From: Acinetobacter sp. UBA3106
Lineage (GTDB): Bacteria; Pseudomonadota; Gammaproteobacteria; Pseudomonadales; Moraxellaceae
Assembly: GCA_002365595.1 (NCBI GenBank)
Contig: DFAM01000018.1
Location: 68,859-132,858, forward strand
Direction of reading: 5' to 3'
Length of the DNA stretch: 64,000 nt
Both the position numbers and the translations under genes were made by a program. The notes below the pieces were generated by a model, which saw only the letters and a list, made by a program, of their open reading frames with translations, was not told the origin of the DNA and did not search any database. Below are positions 1 through 10,326 of the stretch, one piece after another (the first letter of the stretch is position 1; every line of letters starts with the position of its first letter).

Positions 1-788
1 CAACGGTTCAGCTGAAAGTAAAAGAGTTATTGCGTCCTTTATTTCCACTTCAACACAATTATTTGTTTATGCCGATTTTGGATGCTGAATTTACCAAGCT
101 CAGCATTTCAGGCATGTTAGCAACACGTATTAGCTATATCAATGACTTAGCCGTAGTTGCGGAAAAATTAGGAATTGACATAGAACAGGTGCGGCAGGGC
201 ATGGGAGCCGATAGCCGTATCGGATTGTCTTATTTAAAGCCCGGAGCAGGTTTTGGGGGAGAAAACTTCTCTCATGACATTCTCACCTTGGCCAACACGG
301 TTTCCGGTACAGGGACTAAAAGCCAGCTATTGGCACAGGTTTGGGAGATCAATGAGCAACAAAAAGAGCTGCTGTTTAGAAAGCTGTGGAATTACTATCA
401 TGGCGATTTAAAAGGTAAAACAGTAGCAATTTGGGGTGCTTCTTTTAAGGAAAATACTGCGCGGATTCAACAATCACCGATTCATACCATGCTTAAAGCC
501 TTATGGGCGCAAGGGGTAACAGTCAAATTGCATGATCCGCAGGCATTGGCAGAAATTGAAAAAGTCTATGGGCATCGTGAGGATTTGATTTATTGTACTG
601 ACCAATACGAGGCCGTTAATGGCGCACATGCCTTATGCCTGTTAACTGCTTGGAAACAATATTGGAGTCCCGATTACCCGAATTTATTAAAAATAATGCA
701 GCATCCACTGATTTTAGATGGTCGAAATATTTATGATCCAGACTATGTCAAAGCACAGGGATTTGCCTATATGGGGGTAGGGCGTTAA
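1..788 (+). CDS. ugd: UDP-glucose 6-dehydrogenase family protein, 3' part (catalytic residues altered)
   Basis: The reading frame is open from base 3 and its start lies before the window; about 261 codons are visible. Family members oxidise UDP-glucose to UDP-glucuronate for capsule or exopolysaccharide. The central helix ([16 protein letters not shown]) and the C-terminal UDP-binding Rossmann domain ([16 protein letters not shown]) are recognisable. The usual active-site motif GYGGSCFPKD appears here as [10 protein letters not shown] at bases 250-279, so the catalytic Cys is Asn. The conserved Asn four residues after the helix Lys is Ser. Lys and the last Asp are kept. The stop codon overlaps the pgi start by one base, so the genes are co-transcribed. 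Family assignment is firm; present enzymatic activity is uncertain. Confidence 0.85.
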   Translation, partial: TVQLKVKELLRPLFPLQHNYLFMPILDAEFTKLSISGMLATRISYINDLAVVAEKLGIDIEQVRQGMGADSRIGLSYLKPGAGFGGENFSHDILTLANTVSGTGTKSQLLAQVWEINEQQKELLFRKLWNYYHGDLKGKTVAIWGASFKENTARIQQSPIHTMLKALWAQGVTVKLHDPQALAEIEKVYGHREDLIYCTDQYEAVNGAHALCLLTAWKQYWSPDYPNLLKIMQHPLILDGRNIYDPDYVKAQGFAYMGVGR

Positions 789-2461
789 TGATGAACCAAG
801 CACAACCTTATCAAGTAGAAGAAATTGATACAGTTTTGACCAAGCTGTTGAACTTAAAAAATAAATTTGAGAATCAGCATTTAACCGATTTTTTTGCAGA
901 AGATCATGACCGTTTTCAAAAATTTTCTGTAAATTTAGAAACCATTGTCTTTGATTTTAGCAAGCACCGGGTCAATCAGACTGTACTTGACCATTTGGTG
1001 GATTGGGCCAACGCACAAGAGCTCAAGCCTTGGATTAAACGGCTGTTTTCTACTGAAGCTATTAACTATACCGAACAGCGTGCCGCGATGCATTGGGCCT
1101 TACGTTTGCCTGCACGGGATCAACAGCATGCTGAGGTTGCAGCGCAAGTACATGAGCAACTTCAGCGCATGTATGCCTTGGTGGAAAAAATCCATGCCGG
1201 TCAATTTCGTGGTGCTACCGGGGAAGTGATCCAGGATGTGGTCAATATTGGCGTTGGGGGATCAGATCTTGGGCCATTGATGGTCAGTCATGCCTTATCC
1301 GACTTTAAAAAACAGACCACCAAACCTTTAAATGTACATTTTGTATCGACCATGGATGGCAGTCAGCTTTCAGAATTGCTGCATCAGCTGCGTCCTGAGA
1401 CTACTTTATTTATTATCTCATCCAAGTCTTTTGGTACCATTGATACCTTATCCAATGCGCAAACCGTGCGTTTATGGCTAGAAAAAGCATTAGGTCAGTA
1501 TCCGCATATTCTCAAGCATCATTTTATTGGGGTATCGACCAAACCCGAGAAAATGACCGAATGGGGAATTGCATCTGAAAATCAATTATTGCTTTGGGAT
1601 TGGGTCGGCGGGCGTTATTCGCTCTGGTCATGTATCGGCCTGCCCATAGCACTCAGTATTGGGGTTGAAGGCTTTAAGCAGCTGCTTGCAGGGGCTTATA
1701 TCATGGATCAACATTTCCAGAATGCCCCTTTTACACAAAATATACCGGTGTTAATGGGCTTGCTGGGTGCCTGGAATAACAACTTTTTAGATATCCAGAC
1801 CCATGCCATTTTGCCTTATGACGGTCGTTTAAAATACTTTGCTTCGTATTTACAACAATTGGAAATGGAATCGAATGGTAAATCGATTCAGCGCAACAAT
1901 GAAAAAGTTCAACTTGATAGCTGTCCGATTGTGTGGGGAGAGGTTGGACCCAATGCCCAGCATGCTTTCTATCAGTTATTGCATCAAGGCACACAAGCCG
2001 TAAGCTGTGATTTTATTGCACCAGTGCAACGTTATAATGCCCAGCAATTTACTTATGTAGACAATGCAGATGCCTTGATTGAGCAGCATCATCTGGCTTT
2101 GTCAAACTGTCTGGCACAGTCACGGTTACTCGCTTTTGGCAATCAGGCATTGGATCAGACCGAACTCAAGGATCTACCTACCTATAAACAATATGCAGGC
2201 AATCAGCCTAGCACTACCATTTTATTAAAAGAGCTGACACCGTATAGTCTCGGCATGTTAATTGCCATATATGAACATAAAGTGTTTGTACAGTCTGTGC
2301 TATGGAATATCAATCCCTTTGACCAATGGGGTGTGGAAAAAGGCAAGGAAATTGCCAATCAGCTCCTCCCGATTTTAAGTGGCAATAGCCAGGATATTTC
2401 AAATTTAGATGCCTCGACTCAAGGCTTAATAGATATCTTATTAGGAAAAACCCATGGCTAA
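788..2461 (+). CDS. pgi: Glucose-6-phosphate isomerase
   Basis: A 557-residue cytoplasmic enzyme that interconverts glucose 6-phosphate and fructose 6-phosphate, linking glycolysis to sugar-nucleotide supply. The sugar-phosphate-binding stretches are visible: GVGGSDLGP near residue 155, [10 protein letters not shown] near residue 211, and a [10 protein letters not shown] block near residue 355. The length fits the family (about 550). Two ATG codons stand in tandem at 788 and 791, the first overlapping the ugd stop. The end overlaps the galE start by eight bases, so ugd-pgi-galE form a tightly coupled unit, the arrangement found at the right end of Acinetobacter capsule loci. Confidence 0.96.
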   Translation: MMNQAQPYQVEEIDTVLTKLLNLKNKFENQHLTDFFAEDHDRFQKFSVNLETIVFDFSKHRVNQTVLDHLVDWANAQELKPWIKRLFSTEAINYTEQRAAMHWALRLPARDQQHAEVAAQVHEQLQRMYALVEKIHAGQFRGATGEVIQDVVNIGVGGSDLGPLMVSHALSDFKKQTTKPLNVHFVSTMDGSQLSELLHQLRPETTLFIISSKSFGTIDTLSNAQTVRLWLEKALGQYPHILKHHFIGVSTKPEKMTEWGIASENQLLLWDWVGGRYSLWSCIGLPIALSIGVEGFKQLLAGAYIMDQHFQNAPFTQNIPVLMGLLGAWNNNFLDIQTHAILPYDGRLKYFASYLQQLEMESNGKSIQRNNEKVQLDSCPIVWGEVGPNAQHAFYQLLHQGTQAVSCDFIAPVQRYNAQQFTYVDNADALIEQHHLALSNCLAQSRLLAFGNQALDQTELKDLPTYKQYAGNQPSTTILLKELTPYSLGMLIAIYEHKVFVQSVLWNINPFDQWGVEKGKEIANQLLPILSGNSQDISNLDASTQGLIDILLGKTHG

Positions 2462-3470
2462 AATTTTAGTAACCGGTGGTGCAGGCTATATTGGCTCACA
2501 TACTTGTGTGGAACTGCTAAATTCAGGACATGAAGTCATTGTTCTGGATAATCTGTGCAATAGTTCGGAAGAATCTTTAAATCGTGTGCAACAGATCAGC
2601 GGAAAATCCCTCACTTTTGTACAAGGTGATATTCGTGATGCACAGGTTTTGGATCGGGTTTTTCAGCAGCATCAGATTGACGCCGTGATTCATTTTGCCG
2701 GTTTAAAAGCGGTAGGCGAAAGCCAGCAAATTCCACTGGCTTATTTTGACAATAATATTTCCGGCTCTATTCAACTGGTACAGGCCATGCAGCGCGCAGG
2801 AGTATTTAATTTAGTCTTCAGTTCATCGGCCACAGTATATGATGAGGCGAATGTATCGCCTTTAAATGAAAGTATGCCGACTGGTATGCCGACGAATAAC
2901 TATGGTTATACCAAACTGATTGTTGAACAGCTTCTACAAAAGTTGTCGATTGCAGATGAACGCTGGTCGATTGCATTACTGCGTTATTTCAACCCGGTCG
3001 GTGCACATAAGAGTGGTTGTATTGGAGAAGATCCGCAAGGTATTCCAAATAACCTGATGCCTTTTGTCACTCAAGTTGCAGTGGGTCGCCGGGAAAAACT
3101 GGCGATCTTCGGCAATGATTATAATACGGTCGATGGTACAGGTGTACGCGATTATATCCATGTGGTCGATTTGGCGAATGCGCATTTGTGTGCCTTGAAT
3201 AACCGTCTTGTGGCAAAAGGTTGTCGTGCCTGGAATATTGGCACAGGTCAGGGTTCCTCTGTTTTAGAAGTGGTGAAAACTTTTGAACGGGTCAATCATG
3301 TGCCGGTTGCTTATAGCATTGAGCCACGCCGTGAAGGAGATGTGGCGATTTCATTTGCAGATAATAGCCGTGCTGTGGAAGAGTTAGGCTGGAAACCTCA
3401 CTATACTCTGGAAGATATGCTGGCGGATAGTTGGAACTGGCAAAAGCAAAATCCGCAAGGATTTAAGTAA
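2454..3470 (+). CDS. galE: UDP-glucose/UDP-GlcNAc 4-epimerase (GalE/Gne type)
   Basis: A 338-residue NAD-dependent epimerase, the same length as E. coli GalE. It has the NAD motif GGAGYIGSH at residues 7-15, the catalytic Ser in SSSATVY and the YxxxK pair in YGYTK. At the position equivalent to E. coli GalE Tyr299, which blocks N-acetylated sugars, this protein has Ser300 ([11 protein letters not shown] against the E. coli RAGDLPAYWAD). Small residues there are known to admit UDP-GlcNAc/GalNAc, so I infer a Gne1-like, broad-specificity enzyme supplying UDP-GalNAc for capsule. It overlaps pgi by eight bases. Confidence 0.93.
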   Translation: MAKILVTGGAGYIGSHTCVELLNSGHEVIVLDNLCNSSEESLNRVQQISGKSLTFVQGDIRDAQVLDRVFQQHQIDAVIHFAGLKAVGESQQIPLAYFDNNISGSIQLVQAMQRAGVFNLVFSSSATVYDEANVSPLNESMPTGMPTNNYGYTKLIVEQLLQKLSIADERWSIALLRYFNPVGAHKSGCIGEDPQGIPNNLMPFVTQVAVGRREKLAIFGNDYNTVDGTGVRDYIHVVDLANAHLCALNNRLVAKGCRAWNIGTGQGSSVLEVVKTFERVNHVPVAYSIEPRREGDVAISFADNSRAVEELGWKPHYTLEDMLADSWNWQKQNPQGFK

Positions 3471-3500
3471 CACGGAATAATGAATGGATAGGTGTATTTG

Positions 3501-4034
3501 ATGATCTTAAAATTAATTTTAAGTGATTTATATCGATATACAGGCAATCAAAAACTAAGTTCCTTGGTTAAAAATTATTTTTTTAATCGAGGATTTAATT
3601 TTTCTGTCTGGCTCAGAATTGCCAGTTCTAAAACCTGGTTCGCAAAGATTGCCTATCCTATTTTTTATTATAAAAAGAAAAAGTATGGCATTGATATTCA
3701 CGCCAATACAAAAATTGGGTTTGGCTTATATATCGGTCATGGCGGACCACTGGTGGTCAGCCCAACGGCAACAATAGGCAATAATGTAAATTTATCGCAA
3801 TATAGCACGATCGGTGCAAATTTAGGTCCAGCAGCGATTATTGGCGATAATGTCTATATCGGGCCGAATGTGTGTATTATTGAAAATGTAAAAATTGGCA
3901 ATAATGTAACCATCGGTGCGGGTAGTGTGGTGACCAAAGATATACCTGAAAATGCAACAGCTGCGGGTAATTATGCCAAGGTACTCAATTTTGATCAGCC
4001 AGGAAAATTTGTGAATAAAAGATACAAAATTTGA
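3501..4034 (+). CDS. Hexapeptide-repeat O-acyltransferase (serine acetyltransferase-like)
   Basis: A 177-residue protein of the left-handed beta-helix acyltransferase class. After an N-terminal helical part come hexapeptide repeats from about residue 72 (IDIHANTKIGFG, IGHGGPLVVSP, IGNNVNLSQYSTIGAN, IGDNVYIGPN, IGNNVTIGAGSVV), with the catalytic-type His in GHGGP. I chose the ATG at 3501 because an AGG lies eight bases upstream; an in-frame GTG at 3492 has no well placed ribosome-binding site. Its place between galE and pgm resembles the atr-type acetyltransferase genes of Acinetobacter capsule loci, so capsule sugar O-acetylation is the likely role. The acceptor cannot be read from sequence. 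Confidence 0.8.
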   Translation: MILKLILSDLYRYTGNQKLSSLVKNYFFNRGFNFSVWLRIASSKTWFAKIAYPIFYYKKKKYGIDIHANTKIGFGLYIGHGGPLVVSPTATIGNNVNLSQYSTIGANLGPAAIIGDNVYIGPNVCIIENVKIGNNVTIGAGSVVTKDIPENATAAGNYAKVLNFDQPGKFVNKRYKI

Positions 4035-4151
4035 ATGACTGATTTTAAAATTACCTCTGTCTAGCTAATATTAAAAAAGCTTTATGTATCTGATGAATAG
4101 AAGAGCAATTTTAGCTTTAAACATAAAGATTATTTGCTCATTTTTGGAAAT

Positions 4152-4178
4152 AAAAAGAGCTCAATTTGAGCTCTTTTT
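4152..4178. terminator. Bidirectional rho-independent terminator
   Basis: An 11-bp perfect stem (AAAAAGAGCTC / GAGCTCTTTTT) closes over a five-base loop, with A and T runs on both sides. It lies between the convergent acyltransferase and pgm genes and can serve both. Confidence 0.85.
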
Positions 4179-4216
4179 ATAAAAATGGCAATGTACAAGC
4201 ATTTGCCCTTTTATTC

Positions 4217-5590
4217 TTAATTATTGCTTTGAATTAACTGAGTCAATTCATCTACATACTTTTGTATCGGTTTAGGATTTTTGTCCGCATGACTTTCAAT
4301 ATTCAAGCGCATTAACGGTTCGGTATTGGAAGCGCGTACGTTTAAACGCCAAACGTCAAAATCCAGGCTCACGCCGTCTGTTTGATCAATAACCGGATTT
4401 TGATCGGCAAAGTGATCAAAAATCTTTTGAATAGTTGTTTGGGTATTTGCCACTTTGAAGTTGATTTCGCCTGAACATGGGAATTTTGCGATCATTTCTT
4501 CTACAAGCGTAGAAAGCGGCTTCTTGGTTTCTGACAATACAGACACCGCCAACAGCCACGGGATCATGCCGCTATCGCAATAGGCAAAGTCACGGAAATA
4601 ATGGTGTGCACTCATTTCTCCGCCATATACCGCATTATGCTCACGCATTTTTTCTTTAATGAAAGAATGACCTGATTTAGATTGGATCGCTTCACCTTGA
4701 TATTGCTCAATAATGTCAAAGGTATTCCATACCAGACGAGGGTCATGGACAATTTTCTCACCCGATTGTTTCAGCAAGAAAGCTTGAGCCAATAGACCCA
4801 CAATATAATAGCCCTCAATAAACTGGCCTTTTTCATCAAACAGGAAGCAACGGTCAAAATCACCATCCCAGGCAAGACCCATGTCAGCACCATGTTCAAT
4901 AACTGCATTACGCGTGCTGTCACGATTTTCGACGAGCAGTGGGTTGGGAATACCGTTCGGGAACGTACCATCGGCTTCATGGTGAATTTTAATAAATTCT
5001 ACCGGTACATTCAGAACTTTGAATTTTTCTTCAATTGCATCGATCACATGACCTGCTGCACCATTACCGGCATTCACTACCAATTTCATTGGTGTGATTT
5101 GTGATGGTTCGATGTAAGTCATGAGGTGATCTACAAATTCAGGCAAGATATTATATTTTTCGGTTGTGCCTTTTTGCTCAACGTCTTTAAAGACACCTGA
5201 TTCTGCCAAAAGCTGAATCTCTTTTAGCCCTGTATCTGCACTAATGGGACGTGCATTTTCACGCACTAGTTTCATCCCGTTATAGTCCATCGGGTTGTGG
5301 CTGGCTGTGACTTCTATACCGCCTTGAACGTCCAGGTGGAATGCACCAAAATAAACTTCTTCTGTGCCGGTCATGCCAAGGTCAAGTACGTTAACACCGG
5401 CATCATTTAAACCACGAATAGTTGCTTGTTTTAGGCCTTCACTACTTAGACGAATATCACAACCTATGACTATAGTCTTGGGTTGATAGATTTGACCATA
5501 CGCCCGACCAATTTTATAGGCGATATCTTCATTTAATTCTTCACCCAATTTTCCACGAATGTCATAAGCTTTAAAACAAGTAAGTGTCAT
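4217..5590 (-). CDS. pgm: Phosphomannomutase/phosphoglucomutase
   Basis: A 457-residue alpha-D-phosphohexomutase that converts hexose 6-phosphates to 1-phosphates, feeding UDP-glucose and GDP-mannose synthesis. The four signature loops are present: the phosphoserine loop VTASHNP (about residue 96), the metal loop WDGDFDRCF (about residue 241), the sugar loop [10 protein letters not shown] (about residue 323) and the phosphate loop RASNTEP (about residue 419). GEMSAHHYF is like the dual-specificity AlgC/ManB enzymes. It converges on the capsule genes and ends the polysaccharide block. A small hairpin separates it from glmS upstream. Confidence 0.94.
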   Translation of the reverse strand: MTLTCFKAYDIRGKLGEELNEDIAYKIGRAYGQIYQPKTIVIGCDIRLSSEGLKQATIRGLNDAGVNVLDLGMTGTEEVYFGAFHLDVQGGIEVTASHNPMDYNGMKLVRENARPISADTGLKEIQLLAESGVFKDVEQKGTTEKYNILPEFVDHLMTYIEPSQITPMKLVVNAGNGAAGHVIDAIEEKFKVLNVPVEFIKIHHEADGTFPNGIPNPLLVENRDSTRNAVIEHGADMGLAWDGDFDRCFLFDEKGQFIEGYYIVGLLAQAFLLKQSGEKIVHDPRLVWNTFDIIEQYQGEAIQSKSGHSFIKEKMREHNAVYGGEMSAHHYFRDFAYCDSGMIPWLLAVSVLSETKKPLSTLVEEMIAKFPCSGEINFKVANTQTTIQKIFDHFADQNPVIDQTDGVSLDFDVWRLNVRASNTEPLMRLNIESHADKNPKPIQKYVDELTQLIQSNN

Positions 5591-5614
5591 GGTTTTTTAC
5601 TCTTTCCTTTACAA

Positions 5615-5639
5615 GAAAAAGGCCGGTTGCCCAGCCTTA
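5615..5639 (-). terminator. Probable terminator after glmS
   Basis: Read on the minus strand, a 5-bp AAGGC/GCCTT stem with a ten-base loop is followed by TTTTTC. It lies between the glmS stop and the pgm start and would end the rib-glm run. The stem is short, so strength is uncertain. Confidence 0.55.
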
Positions 5640-5651
5640 TATCAAAATTTA

Positions 5652-7490
5652 TTATTCAACCGTTACCGATTTTGCCAAGTTACGCGGCTGATCGACATCC
5701 GTTCCACGTAAGACTGCTACATGGTAAGACAGCAGTTGCACAGGAATACTGTAAACAATTGGAGCAAGGAGCGGGCTAATACCTGGGATATGAACTACAT
5801 GTTGACGCTCTTTGCCTTTAATGCCGCTGTTTTCATCGGCAAAGACGAACAGCTCACCACCTCGAGCCTGAACTTCTTCCATATTGGATTTTAGCTTGTC
5901 CAGCATGTCATCTTGCGGAGCAAGAATTACCACTGGCATGTCATTGTCTACTAATGCTAATGGACCATGTTTCAGTTCACCTGCCGCATAACCTTCGGCA
6001 TGAATATATGAAATTTCTTTCAGTTTCAATGCACCTTCAAGGGCAATTGGGAACTCGGTACCACGACCTAAAAACAGGCAGTGCTGCTTTTCTACAAACA
6101 ATTCAGATAAACGTAAAATGTCTTTATCGTGTTGCAAAGTATCTAAAATGACTTTAGGGGTATGCCATAAATCAGTGGTAATGGCTGTGATTTGTTCAGC
6201 TGAAATGGTTTGCTTGACCTGACCAATTTTGAGTACTAACAGCATGAGGGCTGCAAGCTGAGTGGTAAATGCTTTGGTTGAAGCCACACCAATCTCAGGT
6301 CCTGCCAAAGTTAACAGGCTGTGATTCGTTTCACGCACCATTGAAGAAGTGGCCACATTACAAATAGTCATGGTTGTAATGTTTAAATTTTTTGCAACAG
6401 CACGCTTTTGTGTGTCACGCAGCGCAGCCAAGGTATCGGCGGTTTCACCAGATTGAGAAATACACACATACAGGGTGTTATTCACAATCACTGGCGTGCG
6501 GTAACGGAATTCGCTGGCAATTTCGACTTGGCAAGGCAGGTCAATCAGTTGCTCAAACCAGTATTTTGCAATCATGCCGGCATGGTAACTGGTCCCGCAG
6601 GCAATAATTTGCACTTGCTGAATATTTTCAAAATCCGCAACTGCATTCTTTAAGAAATCTTCGCGTAAATCATTTCCATTTAATGCTTGGGAAATAGTTT
6701 GTTGAATCGCTTCAGGTTGCTCATAAATTTCTTTCAGCATGTAGTGCTTATATTCACCTTTAGACGCATTGCTGACTGTTGCATCCAGTTCTTTGACTGG
6801 ACGATTCACCAATTGCCCATCCACAAATACTTCAATGCTATTGCGTGTTAAACGTGCAATATCACCTTCTTCTAGGTAAATAAAACGGTTGGTAATTGGA
6901 AGCAGTGCCAATTGATCCGAACTGATAAAGTTCTCGCCAATACCTACGCCAATGACCAAAGGAGAACCTTCCCGCACAGTAATCAGTTCATCAGGATGAT
7001 CTGTATGTACGATGCCCAGAGCATATGCACCTTTGAGCTGAGGAACAACCTGTTGAACCGCTTCTAGAAGGCTGGAAGTAGATTTCAATGCATCATTGAC
7101 CAGATGCGCAACAACTTCGGTATCTGTTTGTGAAGTAAACACATAGCCTAGAGCTTCAAGATCATCTTTCAGCTCTTGGTAGTTTTCAATAATGCCGTTG
7201 TGAACTACAGCAACCGTACCTGAAATATGCGGATGGGCATTATTTTCAGTCGGTTTACCATGCGTTGCCCAGCGGGTATGCGCAATCCCCAGTGAACCTT
7301 CGATATTCGACTCATTCACTGCCTGTTCCAGATTGATCACTTTACCCACACGACGTTCGCGTAAGACATGACCGCCATTGATCAGCGCAACACCAGCTGA
7401 ATCGTAGCCACGGTATTCAAGGCGCTTTAAGCCTTCAATTAAAATATTGGTAATATTACGTTCTGCAACGCCACCGACAATTCCGCACAT
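5652..7490 (-). CDS. glmS: Glutamine--fructose-6-phosphate aminotransferase
   Basis: A 612-residue enzyme making glucosamine 6-phosphate from fructose 6-phosphate and glutamine, the first step to UDP-GlcNAc. The N-terminal glutaminase begins MCGIVGG, with Cys2 as nucleophile after Met removal. Two SIS isomerase domains follow (ACGTSYHAG near residue 300; FLGRGTEFPIALEGALKLKE near residue 477), and the protein ends in SVTVE, typical of the family. It starts 13 bases after the glmU stop, so the two consecutive UDP-GlcNAc enzymes are coupled. No glmS ribozyme is seen upstream, as expected for a Gram-negative. Confidence 0.97.
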   Translation of the reverse strand: MCGIVGGVAERNITNILIEGLKRLEYRGYDSAGVALINGGHVLRERRVGKVINLEQAVNESNIEGSLGIAHTRWATHGKPTENNAHPHISGTVAVVHNGIIENYQELKDDLEALGYVFTSQTDTEVVAHLVNDALKSTSSLLEAVQQVVPQLKGAYALGIVHTDHPDELITVREGSPLVIGVGIGENFISSDQLALLPITNRFIYLEEGDIARLTRNSIEVFVDGQLVNRPVKELDATVSNASKGEYKHYMLKEIYEQPEAIQQTISQALNGNDLREDFLKNAVADFENIQQVQIIACGTSYHAGMIAKYWFEQLIDLPCQVEIASEFRYRTPVIVNNTLYVCISQSGETADTLAALRDTQKRAVAKNLNITTMTICNVATSSMVRETNHSLLTLAGPEIGVASTKAFTTQLAALMLLVLKIGQVKQTISAEQITAITTDLWHTPKVILDTLQHDKDILRLSELFVEKQHCLFLGRGTEFPIALEGALKLKEISYIHAEGYAAGELKHGPLALVDNDMPVVILAPQDDMLDKLKSNMEEVQARGGELFVFADENSGIKGKERQHVVHIPGISPLLAPIVYSIPVQLLSYHVAVLRGTDVDQPRNLAKSVTVE

Positions 7491-7503
7491 AGTTATAATC
7501 CTC

Positions 7504-8868
7504 TTATTTTTTCAATTTTTGGGGGCGTTGATAGTTTTCTTTAGCCACTTGTTTTGAGCGCTCAAAGGCCAAACTATTTTCTGCTACATCGCGTGTGATG
7601 ACTGAGCCAGCACCTACAGTTGCGCCATTGCCTATACTGACCGGAGCAACCAGTGAACTATTCGAGCCGATAAAGGCTGAGTCACCAATAATGGTTTTAA
7701 ATTTATTCGCACCATCATAATTGCAGGTAATGGTACCGGCACCAATATTTGAACCTGCGCCAACTTCGGCATCACCTAAATAAGTAAAGTGATTGGCCTT
7801 AGAGCCGAGTCCAATAATAGAGTTTTTCACTTCAACAAAGTTGCCAATATGGACTTCATTGGCCAATTTCGCACCTGGACGTAAACGGGCAAATGGGCCA
7901 ATTTGCGTATCTTCACCGACAATCGCATTATCGAAAATACTGTAAGGCTGAACCTTAGTACCTGCTGCAATTTTGGTATTCTTAATGACGCAACCTGCAC
8001 CAATTTCGACATTATTGCCAAGTTCACAATTGCCTTCAATGATCACGTTAATGTCAATACGGACATCTTGACCAACCACCAAGTTACCACGTAAGTCGAA
8101 ACGGCTTGGATCAATTAAATGTACGCCTTGCTGCATCAGTTTTTTGGCCTGATAGGCCTGGAATTCACGTTCTAAAGCAGCAAGCTGAACACGGTCATTT
8201 ACACCTTCAACTTCAAAGGCACGTTCCGGTTCAACAGAAGCCACTTCCAGACCATCTGCAATGGCCATTGCTACGATGTCAGTCAGGTAGTATTCGCCTT
8301 GGGCATTATTGTTGCTCAAACGTGGCAACCATTGATGCAGTTTGGCATTGCTGACACAGTAAATACCGGTATTGATTTCCTGAATTTGACGCTGTGTATC
8401 GTTGGCATCTTTATGCTCAACAATGGCTTGAATTTTATTGTTTTCGCGCACAATACGGCCATAACCAGTCGCATCGGCTAAGGTTAAGGTCACCAGACCA
8501 ATTCCTGTTTCACGTGAAACAGCGAGCAGCTTTTCTAAGGTTTCTTGGCTAATACAAGGCACATCACCCGAAAGGATCAGTGAAACGCCATCGCTAGGAA
8601 GCACAGGTAATGTTACTTTTACTGCGTGTCCAGTTCCAAGCTGTTCAGCCTGTTCAACCCATTGCACATTTTCTTGTGCAAAGGCTTGCTGAACTAAATC
8701 ACCGCCATGCCCAAAAATGGTAATGATGTTTTGTGCATTTAATTTTTTTGCTGTTTCAATGACATGACCGAGTAGGGGACGTCCTGCGAGCGGCTGCAAT
8801 ACCTTGGGTAAGCTCGAACGCATTCGAGTTCCTTTACCTGCAGCAAGAATAATCACAGAAGTTGACAT
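7504..8868 (-). CDS. glmU: Bifunctional GlcNAc-1-P uridyltransferase / GlcN-1-P acetyltransferase
   Basis: A 454-residue, two-domain enzyme that acetylates glucosamine 1-phosphate and transfers UMP to give UDP-GlcNAc for peptidoglycan and LPS. The N-terminal pyrophosphorylase has the signature [16 protein letters not shown] at residues 10-25. The C-terminal left-handed beta-helix acetyltransferase domain starts near residue 250, with the catalytic region [20 protein letters not shown]. Length matches the family (about 456). It lies 21 bases downstream of pgpA and 13 bases before glmS on the same strand. Confidence 0.97.
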   Translation of the reverse strand: MSTSVIILAAGKGTRMRSSLPKVLQPLAGRPLLGHVIETAKKLNAQNIITIFGHGGDLVQQAFAQENVQWVEQAEQLGTGHAVKVTLPVLPSDGVSLILSGDVPCISQETLEKLLAVSRETGIGLVTLTLADATGYGRIVRENNKIQAIVEHKDANDTQRQIQEINTGIYCVSNAKLHQWLPRLSNNNAQGEYYLTDIVAMAIADGLEVASVEPERAFEVEGVNDRVQLAALEREFQAYQAKKLMQQGVHLIDPSRFDLRGNLVVGQDVRIDINVIIEGNCELGNNVEIGAGCVIKNTKIAAGTKVQPYSIFDNAIVGEDTQIGPFARLRPGAKLANEVHIGNFVEVKNSIIGLGSKANHFTYLGDAEVGAGSNIGAGTITCNYDGANKFKTIIGDSAFIGSNSSLVAPVSIGNGATVGAGSVITRDVAENSLAFERSKQVAKENYQRPQKLKK

Positions 8869-8889
8869 AATACACCTTAAAAACTTAGC

Positions 8890-9411
8890 TTAAGCCATTG
8901 AAATGTTGAGGTACACGAGAATACAGATTGCGGCCCAAATGCCGGCAATAATATCGTCAAACATAATGCCGAAACCGCCACCGACTTGACGGTCGATAAC
9001 ACGAATAGGCCAGGGTTTCCAGACATCGAATAAGCGAAACAGGGCAAATCCAACCAGCACCCAAAGCCAGCTCATTTGTGCGAAGTAAATCAGCGGCAGA
9101 AAGGTAATCGATTGTCCTGCAAATTCGTCCCAAACAATACGGCCATCGTCATGTACACCCATGACTTTAGCGGTTTGTCCACAAATATAAATGCCTATAA
9201 GTGACATTAAAACCATGGCAATAATAGAGTTGGTAAAGCCAATTGCAAGCCAGGCAGGAATAAACAGTAATGCAAAGGCTGAACCAAAAGTGCCTGGTGC
9301 TTTGGGTAACAATCCAGAACCAAATCCGACACCGCAAAAAACGATAAAGCGGTTGTACCAGGACATGTCTTTAAGGTGAATCGCAGGTTTATGCAAAGTG
9401 TTGATATCCAT
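8890..9411 (-). CDS. pgpA: Phosphatidylglycerophosphatase A
   Basis: A 173-residue membrane phosphatase that dephosphorylates phosphatidylglycerol phosphate. Family motifs are visible: the LPKAPGTFGS loop near residue 35, the acidic RIVWDEFAGQ motif near residue 90, FRLFDVWKPWPI, and the C-terminal FDDIIAGI. Several hydrophobic segments fit a small polytopic inner-membrane protein. Its start overlaps the end of thiL by 23 bases, a coupling common for nusB-thiL-pgpA operons. Confidence 0.93.
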   Translation of the reverse strand: MDINTLHKPAIHLKDMSWYNRFIVFCGVGFGSGLLPKAPGTFGSAFALLFIPAWLAIGFTNSIIAMVLMSLIGIYICGQTAKVMGVHDDGRIVWDEFAGQSITFLPLIYFAQMSWLWVLVGFALFRLFDVWKPWPIRVIDRQVGGGFGIMFDDIIAGIWAAICILVYLNISMA

Positions 9412-10306
9412 AAAAATGTAGCGAATGATCTACGCCATTCTGCACAAAAGTTAATTCAGGTTGCTGAGCAATTTGCCCAATCTTACTAATGTTGACATCT
9501 AATTGTTGTAGCAAAAGCTTTTCATAATTTTGCGGGCTTATTGTAAAGCATAACTCATAGTCATCGCCACCCGCGAGAGCATATTGCCATTGCTGTTCTT
9601 GTTGTAATTTTTTTAAAGCAGCATCAATTGGTAGCTGGTCTAAATCCAAAATTGCACCGACATGTGATGCTTTAAGAATATGCCCTAGGTCTTGGGCTAA
9701 ACCATCAGACACATCAATCATGCTGGATGCCAAGCCTTTTAACTTTTGACCAAGCTGGCAACGTGGCGTTGGATAATCCAGACGCTTTTGTAGCAGATGA
9801 CCTAAATTGTGCAAAGCAAATGCCGCATCACCGACTGTGCCAGAGACGCAGACATAATCGCCGACTTGTGCGCCTGAACGTGTAACGGCTTTGCCCGTTT
9901 CAACCCAGCCAAGCGCTGTGACAGAAATGGTCAGATGAGGACTTTGCGTGGTGTCCCCACCAATTAAACTCACACCAAATTGATCGCAACAATCATATAA
10001 ACCCTGACTAAAGCCTTTAAGCCAGTCATGATCAATTTGGGGTAAGCTCAATGCGAGTAGAATACTGTGCGGTTTTGCACCCATTGCAGCAATATCAGAT
10101 AAATTGACAGCCACAGATTTCCAGCCGATGGCATGTGGATCGGTTTCTAAAGGAAAATGGCGTCCAGCAACCAGTGTATCGGCACAGATGACCAGTTGTT
10201 GCTGTGGAGGAGGGGTGAGCAAGGCTGAGTCGTCACCGACACCTAAATCGACAGACGCAGAAGTCTGACGATTGAAATAGGTGTCAATAATCGAAAACTC
10301 AGCCAT
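9389..10306 (-). CDS. thiL: Thiamine-monophosphate kinase
   Basis: A 305-residue ATP-dependent kinase making thiamine pyrophosphate from thiamine monophosphate. It shows the N-terminal metal/ATP loop LGVGDDSALL (residues 22-31), the ADTLVAGRHFP segment, NLSDIAAMGA, the GGDTT loop, and the later IDVSDGLAQDLGHI and GGDDYELCF motifs. Length is normal. It overlaps pgpA and follows nusB by 20 bases in the rib-nus-thi operon. Confidence 0.96.
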   Translation of the reverse strand: MAEFSIIDTYFNRQTSASVDLGVGDDSALLTPPPQQQLVICADTLVAGRHFPLETDPHAIGWKSVAVNLSDIAAMGAKPHSILLALSLPQIDHDWLKGFSQGLYDCCDQFGVSLIGGDTTQSPHLTISVTALGWVETGKAVTRSGAQVGDYVCVSGTVGDAAFALHNLGHLLQKRLDYPTPRCQLGQKLKGLASSMIDVSDGLAQDLGHILKASHVGAILDLDQLPIDAALKKLQQEQQWQYALAGGDDYELCFTISPQNYEKLLLQQLDVNISKIGQIAQQPELTFVQNGVDHSLHFYGYQHFA

Positions 10307-10326
10307 ACAACAAATCTACTGAAAAA

